Assembly (NCBI GenBank): GCA_937881505.1
Contig: CALGEM010000263.1
Location: 1 to 24,273 of the forward strand
DNA from: an uncultured euryarchaeote
GTDB lineage: Archaea > Thermoplasmatota > Poseidoniia > Poseidoniales > Poseidoniaceae
DNA: 24,273 nt
Direction: 5' to 3'
Below the pieces are notes generated by a model that was not told where the DNA came from, searched no databases, and saw only the letters and a program-made list of their open reading frames with translations. Of the stretch, positions 1 through 6,285 are shown in pieces (the first letter of the stretch is position 1; each line of letters begins with the position of its first letter). Both the position numbers and the translations under genes were made by a program.

Positions 1-79
1 TGAGTACCATCAGGACGACCATGGAAAGGGCTCGTTGGCGACGAGGACCAAGACGGTCACCTTTCCGGGTGAGTTTCAT
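1..79 (-). CDS. Possible N-terminus of a membrane or secreted protein, cut by the window edge
   Basis: Reading leftwards from an ATG whose first base is at position 79 gives 26 codons with no stop up to the window edge. The peptide has a strongly basic start (MKLTRKGDRLGPRRQR) followed by hydrophobic residues (ALSMVVLMVL), the usual layout of a signal peptide or first membrane helix with a positive-inside N-terminus. An AT-rich TATA-like element lies 22-27 bp upstream of this ATG, suiting a leaderless archaeal transcript. The gene would be divergent from the malic enzyme gene. No family can be named from so short a piece, and the other frames are also open here, so this is tentative. Confidence 0.4.
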   Translation of the reverse strand, partial: MKLTRKGDRLGPRRQRALSMVVLMVL

Positions 80-100
80 GCGTTGTGGTGTATTTTTCAC

Positions 101-106
101 TTATTT
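101..106 (-). promoter_or_regulatory. TATA-like box for the left-edge minus-strand gene
   Basis: On the minus strand this reads AAATAA inside a locally AT-rich stretch (about 91-108). It ends 22 bp before the proposed ATG at 79, roughly the spacing of an archaeal TATA box for leaderless transcription. It is based on position and composition only. Confidence 0.3.
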
Positions 107-203
107 GAAGGGAAGCCTTCGCTGTCTGTACAATGCTCAGCAGAATCGCAGGTTTTTTTCCAGGATTATTGCTTTCTCTTTCATCCACCACCAAGCTGTT
201 CGG

Positions 204-215
204 ATTGGCGCCAAT
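204..215. repeat. 12-bp perfect palindrome, candidate operator
   Basis: ATTGGCGCCAAT is exactly self-complementary and lies in the middle of the divergent spacer, about 80 bp before the malic enzyme start. A palindrome of this length in a promoter region is a reasonable binding site for a dimeric regulator. No regulator is identified, and a single 12-bp palindrome can arise by chance. Confidence 0.35.
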
Positions 216-272
216 GTTTGGAAAAGACGCAAGGCAGCATGGTGGGTTCGCACAACAATCAAACCCTGCCTT

Positions 273-293
273 CTTCCCCTTTTTTCGGGGAAG
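273..293 (+). repeat. Hairpin immediately upstream of the malic enzyme start
   Basis: The arms CTTCCCC (273-279) and GGGGAAG (287-293) are perfect complements around a seven-base pyrimidine loop. The second arm ends 3 nt before the ATG at 297 and 9 nt before the ATG at 303. The purine-rich arm is the only stretch here resembling a ribosome-binding site, so folding of the leader could hide it. It could equally be a DNA-level operator. Confidence 0.4.
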
Positions 294-296
294 CCC

Positions 297-2621
297 ATGT
301 CCATGAGCAAAAAAGACCGGATGCTGCGCAAAGAAGCGCTTGAGTATCACGAGGCTGAACCGCAAGGGAAAATCAAGGTTGTACCGACCAAACCTCATTC
401 CACCGCTCACGAGTTGAGTTTGGCGTATTCCCCCGGTGTGGCCTATCCCTGTTTGGAGATTGAGAAGCGACCCGAAGACGCTTATCGCTACACTTCCAAA
501 GGCAACTTGGTTGCCGTGATTTCCAACGGCACGGCCGTGCTCGGCTTGGGCAACATCGGCGCTCTGGCCAGCAAACCTGTCATGGAGGGCAAGGGGTTGC
601 TGCTCAAGACCTTCGCCGGTATTGACGTGTTTGACATCGAAGTGGACACCGAAGACCCTGAGGAATTCATCAACACCGTGGTCAACATCTCGAAGACCTT
701 CGGGGGCATCAACCTCGAGGACATCAAGGCTCCTGAGTGTTTTGAAATCGAACGTCGCATCGCGGAAGCGACCGACATTCCCGTCATGCACGACGACCAG
801 CACGGCACGGCCATCATCTCCGCAGCGGCCCTGCTCAACGCCGCCGAACTCCAAGGCAAGGACCTCGCCGGCCTCTCGGTGGTCGTCATCGGCGCCGGTG
901 CATCGGCTATCGCCTGTGCGAACCACTACGTGGCTGTGGGCGTGAGCATGGACAACATCACGCTGGTCGACAGTCAAGGCATCATCACAAAGGCTCGCTT
1001 GGATGCGGGTGAATTGAACGAATACAAGGCACCCTTTGCACAAGACCGCCCCGCCGGTGACTTGGCGGACGCTCTGAAGGGTGCTGATGTCATGTTGGGC
1101 CTTTCTCGCGGGGGCTTGGTCACCAAGGACATGGTCGCCAGCATGGCGGACAAACCCATCATTTTCGCACTGGCCAACCCGACCCCAGAAATCCTCCCCG
1201 AACAGGTGCTTCAGGTGCGCAAGGACGCCATTATCGCCACGGGACGTTCCGACTACCCCAATCAGGTGAACAACGTGCTCGGTTTCCCCTACATTTTCCG
1301 AGGCGCCCTGGACGTTCGTGCCCGAGACATCACGCAGAATATGAAAATGGCCGCAACCAAAGCGCTTGCAGCTCTTGCAAAGGAGCCTGTACCCGATTAC
1401 ATCTCGGCCGCCTACGATGGGGTGGTCATGCAATACGGACCCGAATACATCATCCCCAAACCCTTCGACCGACGGGTGCTTCTTTGGGAGGCCGCCGCAG
1501 TAGCGCAAGCCGCCATCGACGAGGGGATTGCCGGCGTTTCGGCTGATGAGTTCAACATCGACCGATACAAGGAGGAACTCGAGGCTCGTCTTGGCGAATC
1601 CTACTCCGTGATGCGTCAAATGATCAACCAGGTCAAGGGCAAAGGCAAGCGCATCGTGTTCCCCGAAGGCGACAAAGAGCCCGTGTTGCGAGCAGCCGCT
1701 CAATTGGTGGAGCAAAACATCTGCCACCCCATCCTCCTGGGCCCGGTGGACCGCATCGACCGGATGGTGGAGGAATTGGGCCTGAACTTCGAATACGAAG
1801 CCTACGACCCTCGCTACGACGAGCGACGAAAAACGGAGTACGCCAACGCCTTTTTCAAACGCCGTCAACGCAAAGGAACGACCTGGCCCGATGCGGCTCG
1901 CCTGCTCAAGAGCCGGCCTTACTTTGCCGCCCAAATGGTCCACGCTGGTGATGCGGACGGCTTTGTGGGAGGCGTCAGTCGAAATTACGCGGATGTGCTC
2001 AGGCCAACGCTGGAACTCATTGGCAAGGCCGACGATGCCCACTGCGTCATCGGTTGCTACATGATGAACATCAAATGCCGAACGATTTTCCTCGCCGACG
2101 CCACGGTGAACGTCTATCCTGACAGCCGAACGCTGGCGGAAATTGCCGTTCAGACGGCCAAGGTTGCTCGCCGTTTCGGGGTTGCTCCACGCGTCGCCAT
2201 GCTCTCGTTTTCCAACTTTGGTTCAACCAGAGCGCAGCGTTCAGAACGCATTGAGGAAGCGGTTATCATGGCCCGTACGCTGGACCCGACGCTGATGATC
2301 GACGGGCCTATGCAGAGCGACACCGCCCTCAACCCCGCCATTCAGGAAGAATACCCGTTCATGAAACTCGTCGGGCCGGCCAATGTGTTGATTCTGCCCA
2401 ATCTGGCCTCGGCCAACATCGCCTACAAACTCCTCGAGGAACTCGGCGATGCCGAAATGACGGGCCCCATCCTCGAAGGCATGGCTCACCCCGTGCAACT
2501 GGTCGCTCGCCAAGACGGCGTGCGGCACATCGTCAACATGGCCACGATTTGCACGGCTGACGCTATCCGAAAGGACACTTATTGGGCGACGCTCATCGAC
2601 GACGACTCCACTTCGTCGTAG
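297..2621 (+). CDS. maeB: NADP-dependent malic enzyme with C-terminal phosphotransacetylase-like domain (MaeB type)
   Basis: It catalyses oxidative decarboxylation of malate to pyruvate with reduction of NAD(P)+, linking the TCA cycle to pyruvate and supplying NADPH in the cytosol. With the start at 297 it is 774 residues, close to the roughly 760 of E. coli MaeB. The malic N-domain shows the AYSPGVA motif near residue 43, NGTAVLGLGNIG near 78-89 and HDDQHGTA near 165. A Rossmann motif VVVIGAGASA lies near 196, and ANPTPEI near 290. From about residue 450 a phosphotransacetylase-like domain begins (RIVFPEGDKEPVLRAA). In MaeB enzymes this domain is regulatory and binds acetyl-CoA. The DLSRG-type signature of true Pta near the C-terminus is replaced by QLVARQDG. 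ATG 303 is an equally good start; the open frame upstream to 21 shows no family similarity. The 3' end overlaps the convergent gene by 43 bp. Confidence 0.95.
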   Translation: MSMSKKDRMLRKEALEYHEAEPQGKIKVVPTKPHSTAHELSLAYSPGVAYPCLEIEKRPEDAYRYTSKGNLVAVISNGTAVLGLGNIGALASKPVMEGKGLLLKTFAGIDVFDIEVDTEDPEEFINTVVNISKTFGGINLEDIKAPECFEIERRIAEATDIPVMHDDQHGTAIISAAALLNAAELQGKDLAGLSVVVIGAGASAIACANHYVAVGVSMDNITLVDSQGIITKARLDAGELNEYKAPFAQDRPAGDLADALKGADVMLGLSRGGLVTKDMVASMADKPIIFALANPTPEILPEQVLQVRKDAIIATGRSDYPNQVNNVLGFPYIFRGALDVRARDITQNMKMAATKALAALAKEPVPDYISAAYDGVVMQYGPEYIIPKPFDRRVLLWEAAAVAQAAIDEGIAGVSADEFNIDRYKEELEARLGESYSVMRQMINQVKGKGKRIVFPEGDKEPVLRAAAQLVEQNICHPILLGPVDRIDRMVEELGLNFEYEAYDPRYDERRKTEYANAFFKRRQRKGTTWPDAARLLKSRPYFAAQMVHAGDADGFVGGVSRNYADVLRPTLELIGKADDAHCVIGCYMMNIKCRTIFLADATVNVYPDSRTLAEIAVQTAKVARRFGVAPRVAMLSFSNFGSTRAQRSERIEEAVIMARTLDPTLMIDGPMQSDTALNPAIQEEYPFMKLVGPANVLILPNLASANIAYKLLEELGDAEMTGPILEGMAHPVQLVARQDGVRHIVNMATICTADAIRKDTYWATLIDDDSTSS

Positions 2622-3445
2622 CGCAACACCGGTCGTCGTGGACGCCAGATAGCGCCGGTGAAGAAACCGGCGCACAACCCTCCGAACAGGAGGTTGACCC
2701 ATCCTTCGGTGGCGTAGTCGCCCATGCCCCTGAGCACCGGAATAAGGAAGGAAGGCACGATGCCCAACACGGTCGTCCACAGGAGTTCAGAGCGGACGTT
2801 CTTCCACCGGTCAGTGTTCTCAGGGACCCGTTTGGACTCCTCGGTGCGAACGGGTGTTAACGCCAGCCTGGCCACAACCTTGGGCAGCGGCCGGTCCAGC
2901 GGCACGCTGGTCATGGCGGTTATGGTCTCGTTTCGGGGGTGGACGGCGATGGCAGCGCTTTGTGCCGCCGCAGGACCGAGCAATTCGTTGGGACGTGGTC
3001 GTCCGTCCATCATCGCCCCTCGGTTGTTGGAGGACGGTGCGTCGGCCAAGCGTTCGGTCAGTCCGTTTTCGAGCAGGAGCACGTTTTGGTCGCGGGCAGC
3101 TCGCCATTCGGCTTGAGTGAGGCTGCGGAGTTCCCACTGACCATCGAGTTGGTTCACCGCCTCGTCAAATGCAGGCGACTTCATCAGGTGGTCGGCCAGT
3201 TCGCGAAGCTCGAGGGAGGTCAGCGTTTCCGTGGTGCGTTGCTGCTCATCCCTGTCGCCATTCACGCCCATGGCGCTGGCGACTTCGCCGTCGGTGAGCG
3301 GCGAGGGCATGACGTAGAAGGCCGGCGTTTTTGCTTCGTAAGACGGTCGTTGGCCCGCATAGACCCAGCCGCCCTTGGTTGTGCCCATGACGGTGGTAGC
3401 CGATTCCACCTGAACGAATTCAAGACCGTTGAGGCTGATGCTCAC
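2579..3445 (-). CDS. Membrane-anchored protein with a degenerate formylglycine-generating-enzyme-like (SUMF1) fold
   Basis: The first 170 residues follow the layout of FGE/SUMF1 domains. There is a VMGTTKGG-type loop near 19-26, then TPAFYVMPSPLTDGEVASAMG (40-60) where the family has its FYIDKYEVTNAEY strand, then LRSLTQAEWRAARDQN (106-121) matching the YRLPTEAEWEYAAR signature. Two C-terminal hydrophobic helices (about 221-239 and 246-266) suggest anchoring, with a short basic tail. The only cysteine is in the second helix, so the copper-binding cysteine pair of genuine FGE is absent and sulfatase maturation is unlikely. A binding or structural role is inference. It is last in a three-gene minus-strand cluster, 9 bp after the GST-like gene, and its 3' end overlaps maeB. 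Confidence 0.65.
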   Translation of the reverse strand: MSISLNGLEFVQVESATTVMGTTKGGWVYAGQRPSYEAKTPAFYVMPSPLTDGEVASAMGVNGDRDEQQRTTETLTSLELRELADHLMKSPAFDEAVNQLDGQWELRSLTQAEWRAARDQNVLLLENGLTERLADAPSSNNRGAMMDGRPRPNELLGPAAAQSAAIAVHPRNETITAMTSVPLDRPLPKVVARLALTPVRTEESKRVPENTDRWKNVRSELLWTTVLGIVPSFLIPVLRGMGDYATEGWVNLLFGGLCAGFFTGAIWRPRRPVLRYDEVESSSMSVAQ

Positions 3446-3454
3446 GACGACCCC

Positions 3455-4165
3455 TCAATTTAACGATGCTTCCATGCGCTTGTACCACGCCATGCCGTTG
3501 GCATGGTCGGCCAGTTGTTCGAATTGTGGATAGGGGGAAACGGAACGCATGTAGCCGAACGCAGCAAAGTCAACCAGGTCCGGTGAATCGCCTCCAAAGA
3601 ACGGCTTTCCCTCGTGAGCATCGGTGAATTCCGTCAACAGGTCGTGCCAGAGTTGCTTGGGTTTTCGGCCGTCGTTCTTGACTCGCTTTCGAGCGATGAT
3701 GCCCCACATGATGGGGAAGCCTGCCCAGGCGTAGAGTCGCTTGGAAATGAAGCCAAAATTCTCAATTTTTGAGATGCGTGTGGTCGTCTTCAACGCTGAG
3801 CCAAGGCTGCCGTAGAGAATGGGCACGGTGGCCTTCGACAGGTGTGTGTCTACCCACTGCATCCAGGTGTCCTGACGGGCTTTGTCGCCTTGTTCGGCCA
3901 TTTTTCCGCCGTTGTACTTCTCGTCGATGACGCGGAGAATTGGCGTGGAGTCAACATGGTGTTGGCCTTCTTCATCGGTGAACACCGGCACCTTCCCCCA
4001 GTCACCCGTGAACGCCACGTCCTTCTTGATGCGCATCCCGTTGACGGGGACGTAGGTTGTGTCCACGTTGAGGTGCTCAAGCAAGCCGCGTACTTTCCAG
4101 CAGAACGGGCAGGAATAGAGGAGGTGCAAGGTGGGGGTTTGACCCATGGTCTGCCCTGCAGGCAT
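3455..4165 (-). CDS. Glutathione S-transferase/glutaredoxin-like protein, related to prostaglandin E synthase 2
   Basis: The N-terminal thioredoxin fold reads LHLLYSCPFCWKVRGLLEHLNV, then GKVPVFTDEEG with the cis-proline, then DSTPILRVIDEKY, the standard GST substrate-binding strand and acidic residue. The CPFC redox pair (Cys19 and Cys22 from the ATG at 4165) and the following spacing resemble the mPGES-2 branch rather than classical GSTs. The C-terminal 120 residues form the expected all-helical GST domain, ending in FFGGDSPDLVDFAAFGYMRS. Many archaea lack glutathione, so the thiol partner is unknown. The longest frame starts at a TTG (4177) overlapping the upstream stop codon; ATG 4165 and ATG 4147 are alternatives, and none has a clear ribosome-binding site. 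It sits between the 125-aa unknown gene and the FGE-like gene in one transcription unit. Confidence 0.8.
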   Translation of the reverse strand: MPAGQTMGQTPTLHLLYSCPFCWKVRGLLEHLNVDTTYVPVNGMRIKKDVAFTGDWGKVPVFTDEEGQHHVDSTPILRVIDEKYNGGKMAEQGDKARQDTWMQWVDTHLSKATVPILYGSLGSALKTTTRISKIENFGFISKRLYAWAGFPIMWGIIARKRVKNDGRKPKQLWHDLLTEFTDAHEGKPFFGGDSPDLVDFAAFGYMRSVSPYPQFEQLADHANGMAWYKRMEASLN

Positions 4166-4173
4166 GACCTTCT

Positions 4174-4551
4174 TCAAGCCTCGTTCTCTTCATCAAGGCC
4201 TGGTTTCCATCCCGCTTTCCAAAAACTGAGGTCGTCCAACCAACCCAGCCATTCTTTGTCGGTGCAGTTTAGCAAACGGAATGCACGGCCTTCCAATCCT
4301 TCTCGAAGCGAAGGCGCCATGTCACCCCTGTCCATGGCTTCTTTCCATTCCACCTGCATGTGGCGAATACGACGGCGGGCTTCTTCTGGCTGGTCAAAAT
4401 TCATCTCGCACGCATCACGCAGTTCCGCCAACCATGTGCGCGTGTCTTTCAGAATCGGGTCGTTGCTGTTGGAGGTTTTCTTGGCCTTTTTCCCAAACGG
4501 CCACCAGCCCATGAACATCGGTTGTTGTCGTTGGTTCATGGTCTTGTCCAT
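4174..4551 (-). CDS. Conserved-looking hypothetical protein, 125 residues, tryptophan-rich and charged
   Basis: I do not recognise a family. The protein starts with a short polar segment, then MGWWPFGKKAKK, then a mainly helical charged body (TRTWLAELRDACEMNFDQPEEARRRIRHMQVEWKEAMDRG) and a C-terminal segment with several tryptophans (EWLGWLDDLSFWKAGWKPG). There is no signal peptide or membrane helix, so it is probably cytosolic. It is first of three closely packed minus-strand genes; its TGA lies right at the candidate starts of the GST-like gene, suggesting coupled translation. Its ATG at 4551 shares bases with a possible rlmH start on the other strand. Beginning at ATG 4539 would leave room for a promoter. 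Confidence 0.7.
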   Translation of the reverse strand: MDKTMNQRQQPMFMGWWPFGKKAKKTSNSNDPILKDTRTWLAELRDACEMNFDQPEEARRRIRHMQVEWKEAMDRGDMAPSLREGLEGRAFRLLNCTDKEWLGWLDDLSFWKAGWKPGLDEENEA

Positions 4552-4591
4552 GCGCCAACGAATTCAAGAGGCGGCTTTGCGAGAGCAGTTC

Positions 4592-5026
4592 ATGGCCCGG
4601 TTGACCGTCCACACGCATGGCGTTCCCAAAGAAAAGGCGATGAAACACCTCATCGAGATGTACGGTGAGCGACTCAAAGGCCGAGGTGTCAGCGTTGAGC
4701 ATCACGCTGCAAAGATGGACGCTACCGCCTACGCTGAACGTTTGCTCTCCAAGCGGGGGCGTTTGATTCTCCTCGACGAAGCAGGTGTGCAAGAACCCTC
4801 ACTGGCCTTTGCAGCCCGATACGAAACGTGGCAGTTGGGCAGCGAGGCGGTTCATCTTGCCTTGGGTCCTGCCGAAGGTTGGCCTGCTCATGCAGGGCTG
4901 GAAGCTTTGGAGCGACTTTCCCTCTCTTCCATGACCTTCCCTCATGAATTGGCTGCGGTGATGCTGGTTGAACAACTCTACAGAGCCAGCGAGGTCCAGC
5001 GCGGTTCGGGATATCACAAAGCATGA
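4592..5026 (+). CDS. rlmH: RlmH-like 23S rRNA (pseudouridine1915-N3)-methyltransferase, SPOUT family
   Basis: RlmH methylates N3 of pseudouridine 1915 in helix 69 of 23S rRNA using S-adenosylmethionine. The C-terminal half carries the SPOUT knot signature: VHLALGPAEGW (family GGPEG), then LSLSSMTFPHELAAVMLVEQLYRA and a terminal GSGYHKA, matching the SLSxxTLPHxLxRxxLxEQLYRA...YHK pattern. RGRLILLDEAG matches the strand RxxxLDxxG. I chose ATG 4592 (MARLTVHTHG) because RlmH proteins begin directly with the first beta strand, giving 144 residues against about 155 usual; ATG 4550 would add 14 residues. The canonical GG of the SAM loop is GP here. The gene is divergent from the 125-aa gene and 26 bp ahead of a membrane protein gene, probably co-transcribed. 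Confidence 0.88.
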   Translation: MARLTVHTHGVPKEKAMKHLIEMYGERLKGRGVSVEHHAAKMDATAYAERLLSKRGRLILLDEAGVQEPSLAFAARYETWQLGSEAVHLALGPAEGWPAHAGLEALERLSLSSMTFPHELAAVMLVEQLYRASEVQRGSGYHKA

Positions 5027-5042
5027 TATCGGTCGGCCGATA
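5010..5042 (+). repeat. Two overlapping, mutually exclusive hairpins at the rlmH stop
   Basis: GATATCA (5010-5016) pairs with TGATATC (5024-5030) across seven bases. TATCGG (5027-5032) pairs with CCGATA (5037-5042) across TCGG. The two stems share 5027-5030, so only one can form in RNA at a time. The element covers the rlmH stop codon and ends 10 nt before the next gene's ATG. Confidence 0.4.
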
Positions 5043-5052
5043 GGCGCAACCA

Positions 5053-5826
5053 ATGGATGCGATGTTTCTGGACGAAACTTCGGGAAAATGGCTTGCCCTG
5101 GCCGTTCTCGCGGTCGTTTCCACTTCGCTCATCGCAGGCAGTCGCCACCAACCCTTCCCCGAAATCTCCGGCCGTTTCGGCTGGATTTTAGCGAGTATCA
5201 CGGGGCTTCTCGCTTTGGGTGAATCCGCTCCTCGCCCAATGTCCTTGACCGCGTTGCTCATTGTGGTGTTGGGCTTGGGCAGTTATGGCGTGCTCGTCGG
5301 GGTGCATCACATGGTTCGCACACGCCGGGACGTGTTCATCGCTCCCATGTCCGGTTTTGTGTTTTGCACCGGTGCGGGCGGGTTGATGGTCATGACATGG
5401 CCGGACTTGAACACGCTTGAACAGTGGGCTGGTTTTCTCCTGCTGGTGCTTCTGGGTGGCGGCCAAACTTGGATGGTGTTTCGAGGTCTGCTCATTGGTC
5501 GTCTTCCCCTTGCATGGAGCCAAGCCGGCATGGTCGCCCTCCAACGCCGTCAACTCCACGGCCCGCACGGGGCCATCTCTTGCTTTGAGCGAGGCTGGGA
5601 CGCTGACGAAGAACACCTCAACCCGATGGCGTACATCGCTTTGCATCGCATTCACGTATACCTTGACCAGCCTAAGGAGGCACGTCGGTGGCTGGAAGCC
5701 TTCGAAGACGCTGGTGGTGAGGCAGCGGTTGCACCCGAATGGATCGGTGCCATTCATGAAGCCCTAACCGAAATGGGTGGTGATTTCACCTCTTTGATTC
5801 CTGTTCATGGTACGGAAGAGGGTTGA
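5053..5826 (+). CDS. Five-helix membrane protein with a cytosolic TPR-like tail, function unknown
   Basis: Five hydrophobic segments are visible at about residues 12-29, 42-57, 65-86, 97-115 and 124-148. They are followed by a soluble C-terminal region of about 100 residues. That tail has helix pairs resembling tetratricopeptide repeats: RRQLHGPHGAISCFERGWDADEEHLNPMAYIALHRIHVYLDQPKEARRWLEAFEDAGG alternates small and aromatic positions and ends in an EARRWLEAFEDAG-type helix. No enzyme motif is seen. It follows rlmH by 26 bp on the same strand and is likely co-transcribed. A membrane-tethered assembly or scaffold role is possible but unproven. Confidence 0.8.
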   Translation: MDAMFLDETSGKWLALAVLAVVSTSLIAGSRHQPFPEISGRFGWILASITGLLALGESAPRPMSLTALLIVVLGLGSYGVLVGVHHMVRTRRDVFIAPMSGFVFCTGAGGLMVMTWPDLNTLEQWAGFLLLVLLGGGQTWMVFRGLLIGRLPLAWSQAGMVALQRRQLHGPHGAISCFERGWDADEEHLNPMAYIALHRIHVYLDQPKEARRWLEAFEDAGGEAAVAPEWIGAIHEALTEMGGDFTSLIPVHGTEEG

Positions 5827-5831
5827 ATTTG

Positions 5832-5851
5832 CACTTTTCCGGGGGAAAGTG
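5832..5851 (+). repeat. Inverted repeat after the membrane protein stop codon
   Basis: CACTTTTCC and GGAAAGTG pair over eight bases with one bulged T around a GGG loop. It begins five bases after the TGA of the preceding gene and lies 20 bp upstream of the next gene's TATA box. It may be a terminator hairpin (no T-tract follows) or an operator for the small membrane protein gene. Confidence 0.4.
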
Positions 5852-5870
5852 ATACAAATTAAACGAGGAC

Positions 5871-5876
5871 TTATAT
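5871..5876 (+). promoter_or_regulatory. TATA box for the 96-residue membrane protein gene
   Basis: TTATAT begins 28 bp before the ATG at 5899, the spacing for an archaeal TATA box driving a leaderless transcript. There is no Shine-Dalgarno sequence between it and the ATG, consistent with leaderless initiation. An A-rich stretch (5854-5863) just upstream could include the BRE. Confidence 0.6.
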
Positions 5877-5898
5877 CCCTCAAGGTCGATGTAACACC

Positions 5899-6189
5899 AT
5901 GAAGCATCTGCGGGAAGCACCTGATGATTGGCCCATGGGTAACATCCTTTGGTTCGCCGTGCTCGTTTGGTTCTCCTCGAGTTTACTTTCACAATCGGCC
6001 TACATGGCTATTCACGGCCTTCCCTACGATGCCGTTTCCATGCTGGAGTCCCTCGGGCCCGTCTACTACCTGGTGGTCGTCCTTGAACTCGTGATGTGGG
6101 GTGGGCTTCTCGTCATGGGCTGGCTCAAACTCAGTCGTTCTCGTCGCTCCCGTCGAACATCTTCGTCCGTGCCGGTGACTCCAACTTGA
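5899..6189 (+). CDS. Small two-helix membrane protein, unknown function
   Basis: The 96-residue product has hydrophobic helices at about residues 14-37 and 52-75. These are joined by a short loop (AIHGLPYDAVSMLESLGP), with a basic serine/arginine-rich tail (KLSRSRRSRRTSSS) that should face the cytoplasm. No catalytic motif or family is recognised. It has its own TATA box 25-28 bp before the ATG and is flanked by inverted repeats on both sides, so it is probably a single-gene transcript. It could be an accessory subunit of a membrane complex, but nothing nearby identifies one. Confidence 0.7.
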   Translation: MKHLREAPDDWPMGNILWFAVLVWFSSSLLSQSAYMAIHGLPYDAVSMLESLGPVYYLVVVLELVMWGGLLVMGWLKLSRSRRSRRTSSSVPVTPT

Positions 6190-6199
6190 GCACATTCAT

Positions 6200-6252
6200 T
6201 CGGAAGTTGATTTTTCGTCAAAAAACGAAGATTCTTCATGCGCAACTTCCGA
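6200..6252 (+). repeat. Nested inverted repeat between the small membrane protein gene and the DUF2203 gene
   Basis: TCGGAAGTTG (6200-6209) and CAACTTCCGA (6243-6252) are perfect 10-bp complements. Inside them TTCGT (6214-6218) and ACGAA (6225-6229) also pair, followed by the odd-centred dyad GAAGATTCTTC. The structure starts 11 bp after a stop codon and ends 33 bp before the next start. It may terminate upstream transcription or act as a regulator site. Confidence 0.5.
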
Positions 6253-6273
6253 TGAGTAAAAGAAGCGTCAAGT

Positions 6274-6280
6274 GAAGGAG
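6274..6280 (+). promoter_or_regulatory. Strong ribosome-binding site that fixes a GTG start
   Basis: GAAGGAG lies five bases before the GTG at 6286. This is a clear Shine-Dalgarno sequence and supports GTG as the true initiation codon of the DUF2203 gene. Confidence 0.7.
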
Positions 6281-6285
6281 TAGCC

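Larger units (their letters stand above)
80..296. other. Divergent intergenic region ahead of the malic enzyme gene
   Basis: This spacer separates the putative left-edge gene from the malic enzyme gene. All three longer reading frames through it give basic, low-complexity peptides with no resemblance to the MaeB family, so I treat it as non-coding. It contains a TATA-like element for the leftward gene, a perfect 12-bp palindrome at 204-215, several pyrimidine runs around 154-185, and a hairpin at 273-293 that abuts the malic enzyme start codon. Confidence 0.6.

Noticed and set aside
21..296. N-terminal extension of the malic enzyme frame
   Set aside because: The peptide is basic and Phe/Trp-rich with no MaeB similarity; the family begins near MSMSKKDRM, and a hairpin and palindrome occupy the DNA.
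57..2042. 661-codon open frame on the minus strand opposite the malic enzyme gene
   Set aside because: It mirrors the maeB coding frame, gives a His/Val/Asp-rich peptide with no motif, and is explained by the G/C third-position bias of maeB.
3842..4549. Upstream extension of the rlmH frame
   Set aside because: It runs antisense through the GST-like gene and the 125-aa gene, both of which have real coding character; RlmH starts with its first beta strand near 4592.
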